Assembly: GCF_021049305.1 (NCBI RefSeq) | Contig: NZ_CP088081.1 | Location: 2,914,001 to 2,978,000, forward strand | DNA from: Ideonella dechloratans | GTDB lineage: Bacteria > Pseudomonadota > Gammaproteobacteria > Burkholderiales > Burkholderiaceae_C | DNA: 64,000 nt | Reading direction: 5' to 3' | Part shown: piece by piece, positions 8,938 to 17,566 of the stretch | Numbering within the stretch: position 1 is the stretch's first letter | Layout of the letters: every line of letters begins with the position of its first letter | The notes under the pieces: model-generated | Told to the model about the DNA's origin: nothing | Database searches by the model: none | Seen by the model: the letters and a program-made list of their open reading frames with translations, nothing else | Made by a program: the position numbers and the translations under genes

Positions 8938-10234
8938 CGGGGCGAGCCGCCCCGCCCAGGGCCGCGAGCAGGCCGCGCGCGGCCACCACCCCGCTGGCCA
9001 GGCAGGCGGTGAGCAGGTAGCCGCCGGTGGGGGCTTCCCAGTCCAGCATCTCGCCGGCCAGCGCGATGTGCGGTGCCTGCCGCAGGCGCAGCTGTCCGTC
9101 CAGCGCCTCCAGCCGCACCCCGCCAGCCGTGCTGATGGCCTCGTCCAGCGGGCGGGGCGCCGTCAGCGCGATCGGCAAGGCCTTGATCCGGCTCGCCAGC
9201 CAGGCCGGGTCCTTGCTGAGGCGGGCCCAGTCCTCGGCGGACACGCCTTCGCGCAGCAGGGCCGCGGCCGCCCCCTTGATGCCTGCCTGCTCGCGCAGAT
9301 GGTTGGCCAGCGAACGGGCACCCCGCCCCCGGGCCAGCGCCTGTCGCAGCTCCTCCGGGCTGCGGTCCGGGCGCAGATCCAGTGTCAGTTCGGCCCGGCC
9401 CTGGCGCAGGATCTGATCGCGCAGCAGCGCCGAGGCGGCATAGACCAGATGGCCCTCCAGGCCGGTGGCGGTGACCACGCACTCGCCCTTGCGCTCGAAG
9501 GACTGGCCTGCCGGCCCGGTGCAGCGCAGCACCACGTTCTTCAGCGGGGCCCCGGCATGGTGGCTGGCCAGGTATTCGCTCCAGCCCACATCGAAACCGC
9601 AGTTGGCCGGTTGCAGCGGCGCCACCGGGATGCCGGCAGCCGCCAGGGCGCTGACCCAGCGTCCGTCGGAGCCCAGCCGCGACCAGCTGGCCCCGCCCAG
9701 GGCCAGCAGCAGCGCGTCGGCCTGCACCGACTGTTCGCCCGAGGGGGTGGCAAAGCGCAGGCCCGAGGGGCCGTCCGAGGACGGGGCCAGGGACTCGGGC
9801 AGCCAGCGGTGGCGCATGTGGAAGCGCACGCCGGCCCGGCGCAGGCGCTGCAGCCAGGCCCGCAGCAGCGGCGCGGCCTTCATCTCGTGCGGAAAGACCT
9901 TGCCCGAGCTGCCGACAAAGGTGGCCGCGCCCAGCCCATCGGCCCAGTCGCGCACGGCCTGCGGAGACCAGACCTGCAGCCAGCTCCCCACCCGCTGCGC
10001 CTGCTCGCCGTAGCGCCGCACGAAGGCATCAACTGGCTCGGCGTGGGTCAGGTTCAGCCCCCCCTTGCCGGCCAGCAGGAACTTGCGGCCCACCGAGGGC
10101 ATGGCGTCGTAGAGGTCCACCGACGCGCCGCCGGCGGCCAGCACTTCGGCCGCCATCAGGCCGGCCGGGCCAGCGCCGACGATGACGACACGGGGCGGGA
10201 CGGGCGAGGGCGGGACGGGGGGCGGGTTTGGCAT
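8924..10234 (-). CDS. BaiN/HI0933-like NAD(P)/FAD-dependent oxidoreductase (TIGR03862 type)
   Basis: A 436-residue flavoprotein. The FAD-binding Rossmann motif [15 protein letters not shown] begins near residue 16, followed by [18 protein letters not shown] near 50, characteristic of the HI0933/YhiN/BaiN group. The C-terminal [23 protein letters not shown] near 400 completes the FAD site. The family is widespread and mostly uncharacterised; BaiN of gut clostridia reduces bile-acid intermediates, which should not be assumed here. It is divergent from the diguanylate cyclase gene across a 113-base spacer and overlaps the 3' end of the chemoreceptor gene by 14 bases. Cytoplasmic; no signal peptide. 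Confidence 0.85.
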   Translation of the reverse strand: MPNPPPVPPSPVPPRVVIVGAGPAGLMAAEVLAAGGASVDLYDAMPSVGRKFLLAGKGGLNLTHAEPVDAFVRRYGEQAQRVGSWLQVWSPQAVRDWADGLGAATFVGSSGKVFPHEMKAAPLLRAWLQRLRRAGVRFHMRHRWLPESLAPSSDGPSGLRFATPSGEQSVQADALLLALGGASWSRLGSDGRWVSALAAAGIPVAPLQPANCGFDVGWSEYLASHHAGAPLKNVVLRCTGPAGQSFERKGECVVTATGLEGHLVYAASALLRDQILRQGRAELTLDLRPDRSPEELRQALARGRGARSLANHLREQAGIKGAAAALLREGVSAEDWARLSKDPAWLASRIKALPIALTAPRPLDEAISTAGGVRLEALDGQLRLRQAPHIALAGEMLDWEAPTGGYLLTACLASGVVAARGLLAALGGAARPVNPP

Positions 10235-10347
10235 GGGGTGGGCAGTCTATGCGAGAAGCGGGCGAGCGCGGGCCGGGCAGGCCCTCAAGACGGGCCCCGC
10301 GGTGGCCGATAAAGTGGCAGCTCAGGCCCTTTGGCCTGGGCACCACC

Positions 10348-11730
10348 ATGACCCCCTGCGTCTTCCTGCTCAGCGAACATCCCGCCCCCGAAGGCTTGGC
10401 GGGCTGCCTGGCGGGCTGCTGGTCGCCCGCGGCACTGACCCATGCAGATGTCGAGCTGACCGGACTGCGGGCCCAGTGGGCGGCACACCGCGACCCGGCA
10501 CGCCTGTGGCTGCTGGATGTTCCGGCTGAATCGCTGGGAGAGCAGCTGCAGTGGCTCATCGCCCAGGATCTGCGCGACACGCCGGTGCTGTGGTGGGCCA
10601 GGACCTCCCCCAGCGATGACGAGACCATCGGAGACCTCGAGAACCAGGCCTGGCAAGCCGGGGTGGACGATGTGCTCTGGGCCCATCAGCCCGACCGGCA
10701 TGGCCGGCAACTGGAGCGCGCGCTGGCCCGGCACCAGGCACGGGGCGGCCTCGGTGCCGTGCTGCGTCATCGCCAGCAGGAACTCCATGCCCTGCGTGCC
10801 AGCCTGAACAACATCCCGGCGCCCATCTTCGTCAAGGACGCCGAGGGCGTGTACACCGAGTGCAACCAGGCCTTCCTGCAGTACCTCGGTCTGACCCGGC
10901 AGCAGGTGGTCGGACATTCGGTTTATGACATCGCACCGGCCGATCTGGCCAAGGTGTACGACGCGGCCGACCGGGCCCTGCTGGCCTCGGGAGGACGGCA
11001 GATCTACGAGTCCCAGGTCCGCTGGGCCGATGGCCATCTGCGCGACGTGCTGTTCCACAAGGCGGTCTTCCACGACGCCCAGGGCCGACCCACGGGGCAG
11101 GCAGGCGCCATGTTCGACATCACCGAGCGCCGCGCGCTGGAACGGCGGTTGCGCCAGCAGGCCGAGACCGACCCGCTGACCGGCCTGCTCAACCGCCGCA
11201 GCCTGGAAGCCCAGATGATCCCGCGCCTGCAGCGCGCGGCCGAACAGGACCAGGCCCTGGCCCTGCTGGTGTTCGACGTGGACCACTTCAAGGACATCAA
11301 CGATGGCCATGGCCACAGCGCGGGCGACAGCGTGCTGCGCCTGATCGCCCAGGTGGTGGGGCAACACCTGCGCTCGGACGATCTGTTCGCCCGCCTGGGT
11401 GGCGACGAGTTCGTCGTCGTCCTGGCCGGCATCGAAGGCGTGCACAGCCTGGCCCAGCGTCTGCCCGCCCTGGTCGCGGCGCAGCGCATCGACCTGGACG
11501 ACGGGCGCAGCCTGTCGGCCCGGATCAGCCTGGGGGCGGTGGTGCTGCCCGCCCGCGAGCACACGCTGGACAGCGCGATCCACACCGCCGACCTGGTGCT
11601 GTACGAGGCCAAGCGCCTGGGCCGCAACCGGGGCGTGGTGATGGACACCCGCCCGTCTTCGGAGGCCCCGGGCAGCGGGCCGGAACCCGGTCAGGGCCGC
11701 GGGGACGCGCTCAAGGCAGGGTCAGCGTGA
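10348..11730 (+). CDS. Diguanylate cyclase with degenerate receiver-like and PAS domains
   Basis: A 460-residue protein in three parts. Residues 1-130 look like a response-regulator fold (VFLLSEHP, RLWLLDVP, PVLWWART, AGVDDVLW) but lack the paired acidic residues and conserved lysine of a true receiver. A PAS domain follows near 150-265 (IPAPIFVKDAEGVYTECN, ending FDITERRALE). The GGDEF domain occupies 280-440, with active site GGDEF near 351 and an inhibitory RxxD (RSDD) five residues before it. It should make cyclic di-GMP from two GTP and be product-inhibited. ATG 10348 is preferred over upstream in-frame starts, which add an arginine-rich leader. Its stop overlaps the convergent tssL 3' end by 20 bases. 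Confidence 0.88.
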   Translation: MTPCVFLLSEHPAPEGLAGCLAGCWSPAALTHADVELTGLRAQWAAHRDPARLWLLDVPAESLGEQLQWLIAQDLRDTPVLWWARTSPSDDETIGDLENQAWQAGVDDVLWAHQPDRHGRQLERALARHQARGGLGAVLRHRQQELHALRASLNNIPAPIFVKDAEGVYTECNQAFLQYLGLTRQQVVGHSVYDIAPADLAKVYDAADRALLASGGRQIYESQVRWADGHLRDVLFHKAVFHDAQGRPTGQAGAMFDITERRALERRLRQQAETDPLTGLLNRRSLEAQMIPRLQRAAEQDQALALLVFDVDHFKDINDGHGHSAGDSVLRLIAQVVGQHLRSDDLFARLGGDEFVVVLAGIEGVHSLAQRLPALVAAQRIDLDDGRSLSARISLGAVVLPAREHTLDSAIHTADLVLYEAKRLGRNRGVVMDTRPSSEAPGSGPEPGQGRGDALKAGSA

Positions 11731-12490
11731 ACCAGGCCGACTGGGGCGCCAGCTTCACCACATCCACGTAGCGGGCCAGGGAAGCCTCGGTGCCGCTGTG
11801 CAGCTGGTGGCGCAAGCCCAGGAAGGCCACCAGGCCCAGCAGCGCGAAGACACTGCCCATGACCCACAAGGGCACCTCGGAACGCAGCTTGTGCTGGACC
11901 TGATCGGGCGGCGCCCAGTGAGGTGCAAAGGCGCTGCGCCGCCCCTGCAGGTGCAGGATCTCGTCGCCCACGCGCGCGGTCAGATAGCCGAGCTTCTCGG
12001 TGCCTTCCAGCGCGTACTTGCCCTGGAAGCCCAGCAACAGGCACATGTGGAAGACCTCCAGCGCCTGCAGGCGCACGGCGCCTTCGCGCCGCAGCTCCTC
12101 CAGCCGCTCGAAGAAGCGCTCCCCCGCCATGTGTTCGCCGAACAGCTCCAGCTGCAGAGGGTTGAGCATCCAGTCCTCGCGCACCGCACCACTGCTGGTC
12201 AGCAGGATCTCGTCGAGCAGACCGCAGAAGGCGAACTTGGCCTGGTAGACGTCGGCGGAATCCAGGCCCAGCCGCTTGGCGCCGCGGTCCACCTGCAGCA
12301 GCAGTTCCTTCACCCGCTCGCGGAAGGGCCCCGCCTGGGACGGCAACTGCCCGTTCTTGAGCAGGAAGACCATGTAGAAACCGGGATAGAACAGGTCCAT
12401 CAGCGAACGGGGCTCGGAGGCCACCGCGGTGGGCACCGTGGCCGCACCCGAGCTGGCAGGCTGGGCAAAGAGAGAGGGGGCTGTGCTCAT
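11711..12490 (-). CDS. tssL: Type VI secretion protein TssL (DotU/IcmH), short form
   Basis: Inner-membrane T6SS component of 259 residues. The cytoplasmic helical domain (MDLFYPGFYMVFLLKNG near residue 32, KFAFCGLLDEILL near 85, LEVFHMCLLLGFQGKY near 145) is the DotU family. A single C-terminal membrane segment (WVMGSVFALLGLVAFLG) lies near 205-222. No OmpA-like peptidoglycan-binding domain follows, so this is the short form. It partners with TssM and TssJ in the trans-envelope complex. ATG 12490 gives MSTAPSLF, 23 bases after the tssK stop in the same direction. tssM, which usually adjoins tssL, is absent: a convergent diguanylate cyclase gene ends 20 bases inside tssL. Confidence 0.93.
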   Translation of the reverse strand: MSTAPSLFAQPASSGAATVPTAVASEPRSLMDLFYPGFYMVFLLKNGQLPSQAGPFRERVKELLLQVDRGAKRLGLDSADVYQAKFAFCGLLDEILLTSSGAVREDWMLNPLQLELFGEHMAGERFFERLEELRREGAVRLQALEVFHMCLLLGFQGKYALEGTEKLGYLTARVGDEILHLQGRRSAFAPHWAPPDQVQHKLRSEVPLWVMGSVFALLGLVAFLGLRHQLHSGTEASLARYVDVVKLAPQSAWFTLTLP

Positions 12491-12513
12491 GGGAATCAGA
12501 GTGTTCGTGAGGT

Positions 12514-13869
12514 TCAGGCCTCGCCGTTCAGGGCGATGAGCTCCATCTGCAGATCGGGCAGATTGCTGGGGGCGTAGATGCACAGGCTGCGGGCCTGCAG
12601 CATGCGGTCATAGAGGGGCCCACGGGGCTCGAGCGCGAAGTAATAGGCCCCTGGACGCACCGGGATGGCCACTGGCACCTGCGGCAGATGGGTCAGTCGC
12701 ACACCGGCGGTGGCGGTGAGCACCACTTTCTCGACATCGTCGGGGGCGCCCACCTTCAGGCGCTGCGGGATCACCTCCACCAGCTCCGACGGCGGCAGCC
12801 CGGCCTGCACGCCCAGGTACAGGCGCGTGCTGTCCCCGATCTTCTGGGAATCCAGCCGGCCTGCGAAGTAGGACGGACGCAGTTCGCTGAGCGCGATGGC
12901 GAAGTAGCGGGTGGAGATCACCGTCTCCAGCAGGTCGCGGATGATGCCGTCCAGCCGGGCGAAGGCCTGTGCAGGTGCGCTGTGGTCGTAGGCCGGCAGG
13001 TCCGTCAGACCATGGCTGCGCGAGAAGGTCATCAGCGCCCCGGCCAGATCCAGCAAGCGCTCGAACAGGCGTTCCGGGTGCAGGCCAGGATGGTGGAACA
13101 GGTGGGACAGCCCGGCATAGGCGCTGCTGCAGGTGTGCAGCAGCCAGAACGAGGCGATGTCGCCCGAGCGGAACTCGATCACATGCTTCGAGGGCTCGCG
13201 GTGAACACCGTAGAGCGCATCCACCTTGGCCTGCAGCATGTCCAGCGTGCGGCGCAGCAGCCCCATCAGCAGGGGCGATGCGCTGATCGACAGCACCGGC
13301 GGTGCGAAGGCCGGATCCAGCTCGAAGGAGCCGGTGCCGGTGCGGCGCACGCGCAGCAGCGGCAGCGAGGTGAGGTGGTCCCGGGCCTCGGTGTCGGCCA
13401 CCAGGCGCAGGCGCCGGTGCAAGGTGGTGACCTCGGCCTCCACCGCGCCGGTGAACCAGTCGGTGGCGGGGTCGTGCCGCATGCGGTAGCGGGCCGCACT
13501 GGACCCCGCCTCCTCGCCATCGCAGCTGTTGCCGCCGGTGGCGCGCAGCGGCGGCAGGCTCAGGTGATAGGTGCACTCGGACTGGCCCGCCGGCCAACCC
13601 GACAGGGTCACCGGCGGCGGCAGTTCGTCGTCGCCCGGCGCGGTGCAGAAATCACCGTCGGGCAACAGTGCATGGATCTCCTGCAGCCGCAGCACGCCGT
13701 GCGCCAGCGCATCGGCGTCCACCTGGCAACGGCGAACGCCCCAGGCAAACGGGCTCAGGGCCTGGGCCGTCTCCGCCAGACGCCACTCATGGTAGGCATC
13801 CTGGCGCTGGAAATGCTGGGGGCGCAGGAACAGGCCTTCTCCCCAGAGCAACTTGGAAGCACGGATCAC
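12514..13869 (-). CDS. tssK: Type VI secretion baseplate protein TssK
   Basis: A 451-residue TssK, the trimeric adaptor that joins the baseplate wedge (TssE/F/G) to the TssL-TssM membrane complex. The N-terminus LLWGEGLFLRPQHFQRQDAY is the family signature; the middle MGLLRRTLDML and the C-terminal IPVRPGAYYFALEP region also match. Length is normal for the family (about 440-450). It sits between tssJ (50 bases upstream) and tssL (23 bases downstream) on the minus strand, the common tssJ-tssK-tssL order. Confidence 0.95.
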   Translation of the reverse strand: MIRASKLLWGEGLFLRPQHFQRQDAYHEWRLAETAQALSPFAWGVRRCQVDADALAHGVLRLQEIHALLPDGDFCTAPGDDELPPPVTLSGWPAGQSECTYHLSLPPLRATGGNSCDGEEAGSSAARYRMRHDPATDWFTGAVEAEVTTLHRRLRLVADTEARDHLTSLPLLRVRRTGTGSFELDPAFAPPVLSISASPLLMGLLRRTLDMLQAKVDALYGVHREPSKHVIEFRSGDIASFWLLHTCSSAYAGLSHLFHHPGLHPERLFERLLDLAGALMTFSRSHGLTDLPAYDHSAPAQAFARLDGIIRDLLETVISTRYFAIALSELRPSYFAGRLDSQKIGDSTRLYLGVQAGLPPSELVEVIPQRLKVGAPDDVEKVVLTATAGVRLTHLPQVPVAIPVRPGAYYFALEPRGPLYDRMLQARSLCIYAPSNLPDLQMELIALNGEA

Positions 13870-13918
13870 AACAACATCCCATCCACTACAAGAACCGGTC
13901 CCGGACAGCGGGCCGGCG

Positions 13919-14632
13919 TCAGGAACACTGCACCCCGGCCAGGCGGGTCAGTTCGGGGGCCACATCCAGGGCCTGGCCACTGGCCACGCTCAAGGCACAG
14001 GCGTGCACCCCCAGGGTCAGGCCGGTCTCGCTTGCCGCCCGGGCATCGAACACATGGCGCCAGCGACCCTGGGCGGGTGCACGGAACAAGGCCAGCACCC
14101 CGATGTAGCGGGTGCCCTCGGGCAGCGTCTCAGTCACCTCGTAACGCTGCCCGGGCGTCAGCACGACTTCGCGGGACCCCAGCAGCGCATCCGCCAACTC
14201 GGCGGGCAGATGATTTTTCTCCCCGTCGAAGGCCGTTGCGGGCGCACGTTCAAAGGCTTCCTTCTCCCGCAGCTCGTAAATCCTGGCCACCACGGGCAGA
14301 GATTGACCATTTGTATCTGAATTTAACAAATCGCCCGCATGCAGGCGAATCACGACTCGTAACGTTTTGGGTGGTTTCTGCAAAGACGGAAGATTGACTG
14401 CATCCGGGGTTTGTAACGAAACCCTCTGCAGACCGACCATTTGTAACGCCGAATCCAATACCCCCGGCTGGGATGCCCCGGACCCCGGCGTGCTGCAAGC
14501 GGCCAGCACGAGGGAAACAAGCCCGACGCCGAGGAGCCGGACCCCCTGTCGAGCCCACGCCGCCGTGCGCGCCGGATCGCCAGAAGAAACAAAGGCATTC
14601 CACGCCATGAGTAACACGCGCATCCTCAACAT
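13919..14632 (-). CDS. tssJ: Type VI secretion outer-membrane lipoprotein TssJ
   Basis: Outer-membrane lipoprotein of the T6SS membrane complex, about 237 residues. The signal peptide ends LVSLVLAAC with a good lipobox. The mature part has the TssJ beta-sandwich features: LRVVIRLHAGDLLN, SLPVVARIYELRE, and TRYIGVLALFR near the end, the loop region that contacts TssM. Several in-frame ATGs exist (14680, 14632, 14623, 14608). 14632 is chosen because GGAA lies 8 bases before it and because the earliest ATG falls inside a sigma-54-like promoter candidate at 14664-14679. It heads tssJ-tssK-tssL and is divergent from the sheath operon. The 5' half has less G+C than its neighbours. Confidence 0.85.
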   Translation of the reverse strand: MLRMRVLLMAWNAFVSSGDPARTAAWARQGVRLLGVGLVSLVLAACSTPGSGASQPGVLDSALQMVGLQRVSLQTPDAVNLPSLQKPPKTLRVVIRLHAGDLLNSDTNGQSLPVVARIYELREKEAFERAPATAFDGEKNHLPAELADALLGSREVVLTPGQRYEVTETLPEGTRYIGVLALFRAPAQGRWRHVFDARAASETGLTLGVHACALSVASGQALDVAPELTRLAGVQCS

Positions 14633-14663
14633 AGACGAGTTTCCATGGTTCAAAAATACCCCT

Positions 14664-14679
14664 GGCACGCGGCGCACCA
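14664..14679 (-). promoter_or_regulatory. Sigma-54-like (-24/-12) promoter candidate for tssJKL
   Basis: On the minus strand the bases read TGGTGCGCCGCGTGCC. GG and GC have the exact spacing of the sigma-54 consensus TGGCACG-N4-TTGCW, and T1, C6, G7 and T13 also agree. The -12 element sits about 33 bases before the chosen tssJ start. Sigma-54 control is known for several T6SS clusters. The match is imperfect and short, so this is a candidate only. Confidence 0.3.
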
Positions 14680-14742
14680 TGAACGAAGTCTAGCGCCATC
14701 CTCCCCATCTCCGGCAGCCCGCCGGATCCCCCAAAAGAAGGT

Positions 14743-14770
14743 TTGACCGAATTTTCAGACCCCCTATAGT
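14743..14770 (+). promoter_or_regulatory. Sigma-70-type promoter for the tssB-vgrG operon
   Basis: TTGACC at 14743-14748 and TATAGT at 14765-14770 are separated by 16 bases, in an AT-richer patch of the divergent T6SS intergenic region. Transcription would start near 14777, leaving a leader of roughly 58 bases before the ATG at 14835. Confidence 0.6.
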
Positions 14771-14834
14771 CCGCCTGCCGAAACACCGGTCCCGACGCGG
14801 AAAACAAATGGTTTCGAATTTCATGGAGTTACAA

Positions 14835-15482
14835 ATGAAGCCCGCGACGCGCAATTCTTCCCGGCATGCCTCACTGGTCCTCGGCGCAGCCGTCTGCGCC
14901 CTGTTCACTGCCTGCGCAACCCCCAACACGGCGCCCCCCGCCCCCGCACCAGTCGCCCCGACACTGGAGTCCTATCTCTCGCAGGCCACCCAGGCCCAGG
15001 CCGACGGTCAGCGTGAAAAGGCACGGGGCTTCTACCGCGATGCCGCCAAGGCCTACCCCACCGACAAGACGCCCTGGCTGAAGCTGGCCGAGGACTACTT
15101 CGCCGCCGGCGACTACGGCAACGCCGTGCTGGCCGGCCAGGAGGTGCTGGAGCGCGACCCGCAGGACACCACCGCCAACAGCCTGCTGGCGGTCAGCGGC
15201 CTGCGCATCACCGCCGGCTCCCTGAAAGCCCTGCGCAAGGATGCCGAGTACCCCGTGGGCTCGCGTGAGGAAGCTCTGGCCGTGACCCGCTCCCTGCGCG
15301 AGACGCTGGGGGAAACCGCCCTGCTGCCCATCGTGCCGCCGGGCAGCGAAGCCCCCAAACCCAAGGTGGTGCCCCGACGGCGGGCCGTGGCGGCACCGCA
15401 GGCCGCCCCCGCCGCCCAGGCAGCACCCCATCCGGCCCCGGCCGCCGCAGCGGGCGGCAACCCGCTCGACAAGCTCAAGTGA
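14835..15482 (+). CDS. T6SS-associated TPR lipoprotein
   Basis: A 215-residue secreted protein, first gene of the rightward T6SS operon. ATG 14835 is chosen over 14808 and 14823 because GGAG lies 6 bases before it and a normal signal peptide follows, ending ALFTAC with a slightly atypical lipobox. After a Pro/Ala linker, residues 45-125 form helix-turn-helix repeats of the tetratricopeptide type (QAQADGQREKARGFYRDAAKAYP, LAEDYFAAGDYGNAVLAGQEVLERDP). The C-terminus is Pro/Ala-rich. Proteins like this precede tssB in many Burkholderiales clusters; a Burkholderia relative carries the TPR name BcsK. The function is not settled; a periplasmic assembly or cell-wall role is an inference. Confidence 0.65.
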   Translation: MKPATRNSSRHASLVLGAAVCALFTACATPNTAPPAPAPVAPTLESYLSQATQAQADGQREKARGFYRDAAKAYPTDKTPWLKLAEDYFAAGDYGNAVLAGQEVLERDPQDTTANSLLAVSGLRITAGSLKALRKDAEYPVGSREEALAVTRSLRETLGETALLPIVPPGSEAPKPKVVPRRRAVAAPQAAPAAQAAPHPAPAAAAGGNPLDKLK

Positions 15483-15515
15483 GCCGCACCACCCCAGACC
15501 AGCAAAGGAAAGCCC

Positions 15516-16037
15516 ATGGCCAAGAAGGACAGTGTTCAGAAGCGGCTTGAGAAGGTCCGCCCCCCGCGGGTGCAGCTCAGCTATGACGTGCAGGTCGGTG
15601 ACGCGATCGAACAGAAGGAACTGCCCTTCGTGGTCGGCGTGCTGGGGGAGTTCTCCGGCCAGCAGCCCGACCCGGACAAGCCGCTGCCCAAGCTGAAGGA
15701 CCGCAAGTTCGTCAACGTCGACCTCGACAACTTCGACGACGTGATGGCGGGCATGGCGCCCAAGACCTCCTTCCGGGCGAAGAACAAGCTCAGCCCCGAA
15801 GGCGGCGAATTCGGCGTGAACCTGGAGTTCAAGTCCATGGAGGACTTCCGGCCCGAATCCGTCGTGCAGCAGGTCGAGCCCCTGCGGCGCCTGCTGGAAG
15901 CGCGCACCAAGCTGTCCGACCTGCGCAACAAGCTGGCCGGCAACGAAAAGCTCGACGACCTGCTGACCGAAGTGCTTTCCAGCACCGAGAAGCTGCAGCA
16001 GCTGGGCGCCGAAGCCACCCCGACCGACAAGGAGTGA
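15516..16037 (+). CDS. tssB: Type VI sheath small subunit TssB (VipA)
   Basis: A 173-residue TssB. With TssC it builds the contractile sheath around the Hcp tube. The family start (SVQKRLEKVRPPRVQLSYDV, near residues 5-25) is followed by LPFVVGVLGEFSG near 40 and the conserved FVNVDLDNFDDVMAGM region near 70-85. Length is normal. An AAAGGAAAG ribosome site lies just upstream. It is spaced two bases from tssC, as expected for strictly co-expressed sheath subunits. Confidence 0.96.
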   Translation: MAKKDSVQKRLEKVRPPRVQLSYDVQVGDAIEQKELPFVVGVLGEFSGQQPDPDKPLPKLKDRKFVNVDLDNFDDVMAGMAPKTSFRAKNKLSPEGGEFGVNLEFKSMEDFRPESVVQQVEPLRRLLEARTKLSDLRNKLAGNEKLDDLLTEVLSSTEKLQQLGAEATPTDKE

Positions 16038-16039
16038 CC

Positions 16040-17530
16040 ATGAGCGAAGCCCTCCTCAGCCCCGCCGCGGCCGGTGCGGCCGCCGCCGAAGCCAGCCCCC
16101 TGCTCGACCAGATCGTCGCCCAGAGCAAGGTGGCCCGCTCGGACGTCGAGCACGCCCGCGCCAAGGACATCATCTCGGAACTCGTGCGCGAAGTCATGGC
16201 CGGCACCGTCACGGTGTCGGACAACCTCAGCGTCACGCTGGATGCCCGCGTGGCCGAACTGGACGCCCTGATCTCCGCCCAGCTCAGCGAGATCATGCAC
16301 CACCCGGCCTTCCAGAAGCTGGAGTCCACCTGGACCGGCCTGCACTACCTGTGCCGCCACACCTCCACCAGCGCCGGCATGAAGATCCAGGTCTTCAACG
16401 CCACCAAGAAGGAGCTGATCAAGGACTTCAAGACCGCGATCGACTTCGACCAGAGCGCGCTGTTCAAGAAGGTCTACGAGGAAGAGTTCGGCACCTTCGG
16501 CGGTGCGCCCTTCGGCACCCTGATCGGCGACTTCGAAATCTCGCGCCAGCCCGAGGACATGTACTTCATCGAACAGATGTCGCACGTGGCCGCCGCGGCC
16601 CACGCGCCCTTCATCTCGGCGGCCTCACCCGAGCTGTTCGGCCTGGAGACCTACACCGACCTGGGCAAGCCGCGCGATCTGGCCAAGGTCTTCGACACGG
16701 TGGACTACGCCAAGTGGCGTTCCTTCCGTGATTCCGAAGACTCGCGCTACGTGGGCCTGACCGTGCCGCGTTTCCTCGGCCGCCTGCCCTTCAACCCCAA
16801 GGACGGCACGGCCACCGAGGGCTTCAACTTCGTCGAGGACGTCGACGGCTCCGACCACGGCAAGTACCTGTGGGTCAACGCCGCCTACGCGATGGGCGCG
16901 CGCCTGACGGCGGCCTTCGAGAACTACGGCTGGTGCGCGGCCATCCGGGGCGTCGAAGGCGGTGGCCTGGTCGAGGACCTGCCCACCCACACCTTCAAGA
17001 CCGACGAAGGCGAGATCGCGCTGAAGTGCCCCACCGAGATCGCCATCACCGATCGGCGTGAGAAGGAGCTCAGCGACCTGGGCTTCATCCCCCTGGTGCA
17101 CTGCAAGAACACCGACTACGCGGCCTTCTTCGGCACCCAGTCGACCCAGCGCGCCAAGAAGTACGACAGCGATGCCGCCAATGCCAACGCGGTGCTCTCG
17201 GCCCAGCTGCAGTACATGTTCAGCGTCTGCCGCATCGCCCACTACCTCAAGGCCATGATGCGCGACAAGGTGGGCAGCTTCGCCTCGGCGGCCAACATCG
17301 AGGAGTTCCTCAGCCGTTGGATCCGGCAGTACGTGGTGGAGGACGACAACGCCACCCAGGAGACCAAGGCCACCTACCCGCTGCGCGAGGCCAGCATCCA
17401 GGTCTCCGAGGTGCCCGGCCGCCCCGGCACCTACCGCGCCGTGTCGTTCATCCGGCCGCATTTCCAGCTCGACGAGCTTTCCGTGTCCCTTCGCCTCGTC
17501 GCCGAGCTGCCGCAGTCCCAGAAGGGCTAA
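16040..17530 (+). CDS. tssC: Type VI sheath large subunit TssC (VipB)
   Basis: A 496-residue TssC. After a variable N-terminus come the family hallmarks: FQKLESTWTGLHYLCRHT near residue 100, YEEEFGTFGGAPFGTLIGDFE near 145-165, VPRFLGRLPFN near 245, and YLWVNAAYAMGARL near 278. ATG 16040 follows the tssB stop with GGAG 5 bases before it; an in-frame GTG two codons upstream overlaps that ribosome site and is not used. TssB-TssC heterodimers polymerise into the sheath, which contracts to fire the Hcp-VgrG needle and is recycled by ClpV. Confidence 0.96.
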   Translation: MSEALLSPAAAGAAAAEASPLLDQIVAQSKVARSDVEHARAKDIISELVREVMAGTVTVSDNLSVTLDARVAELDALISAQLSEIMHHPAFQKLESTWTGLHYLCRHTSTSAGMKIQVFNATKKELIKDFKTAIDFDQSALFKKVYEEEFGTFGGAPFGTLIGDFEISRQPEDMYFIEQMSHVAAAAHAPFISAASPELFGLETYTDLGKPRDLAKVFDTVDYAKWRSFRDSEDSRYVGLTVPRFLGRLPFNPKDGTATEGFNFVEDVDGSDHGKYLWVNAAYAMGARLTAAFENYGWCAAIRGVEGGGLVEDLPTHTFKTDEGEIALKCPTEIAITDRREKELSDLGFIPLVHCKNTDYAAFFGTQSTQRAKKYDSDAANANAVLSAQLQYMFSVCRIAHYLKAMMRDKVGSFASAANIEEFLSRWIRQYVVEDDNATQETKATYPLREASIQVSEVPGRPGTYRAVSFIRPHFQLDELSVSLRLVAELPQSQKG

Positions 17531-17566
17531 ACACAACCGCTGTCATCACAAGGAGCGACAACAACC

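Noticed and set aside
14664..14679. The same -24/-12-like element read on the plus strand as a promoter for the tssB operon
   Set aside because: The plus-strand reading (TGGCACG...) matches the -24 part, but the bases at the -12 position are AC rather than GC. A good sigma-70 promoter lies nearer at 14743-14770.
14308..14837. Recurring (A)CATTTGTAAC-like strings in and around tssJ and its inverse at the next start codon
   Set aside because: Copies are unevenly spaced, mostly inside tssJ coding sequence, and the last one is simply the ribosome site plus start codon. Chance in an AT-richer patch explains them.
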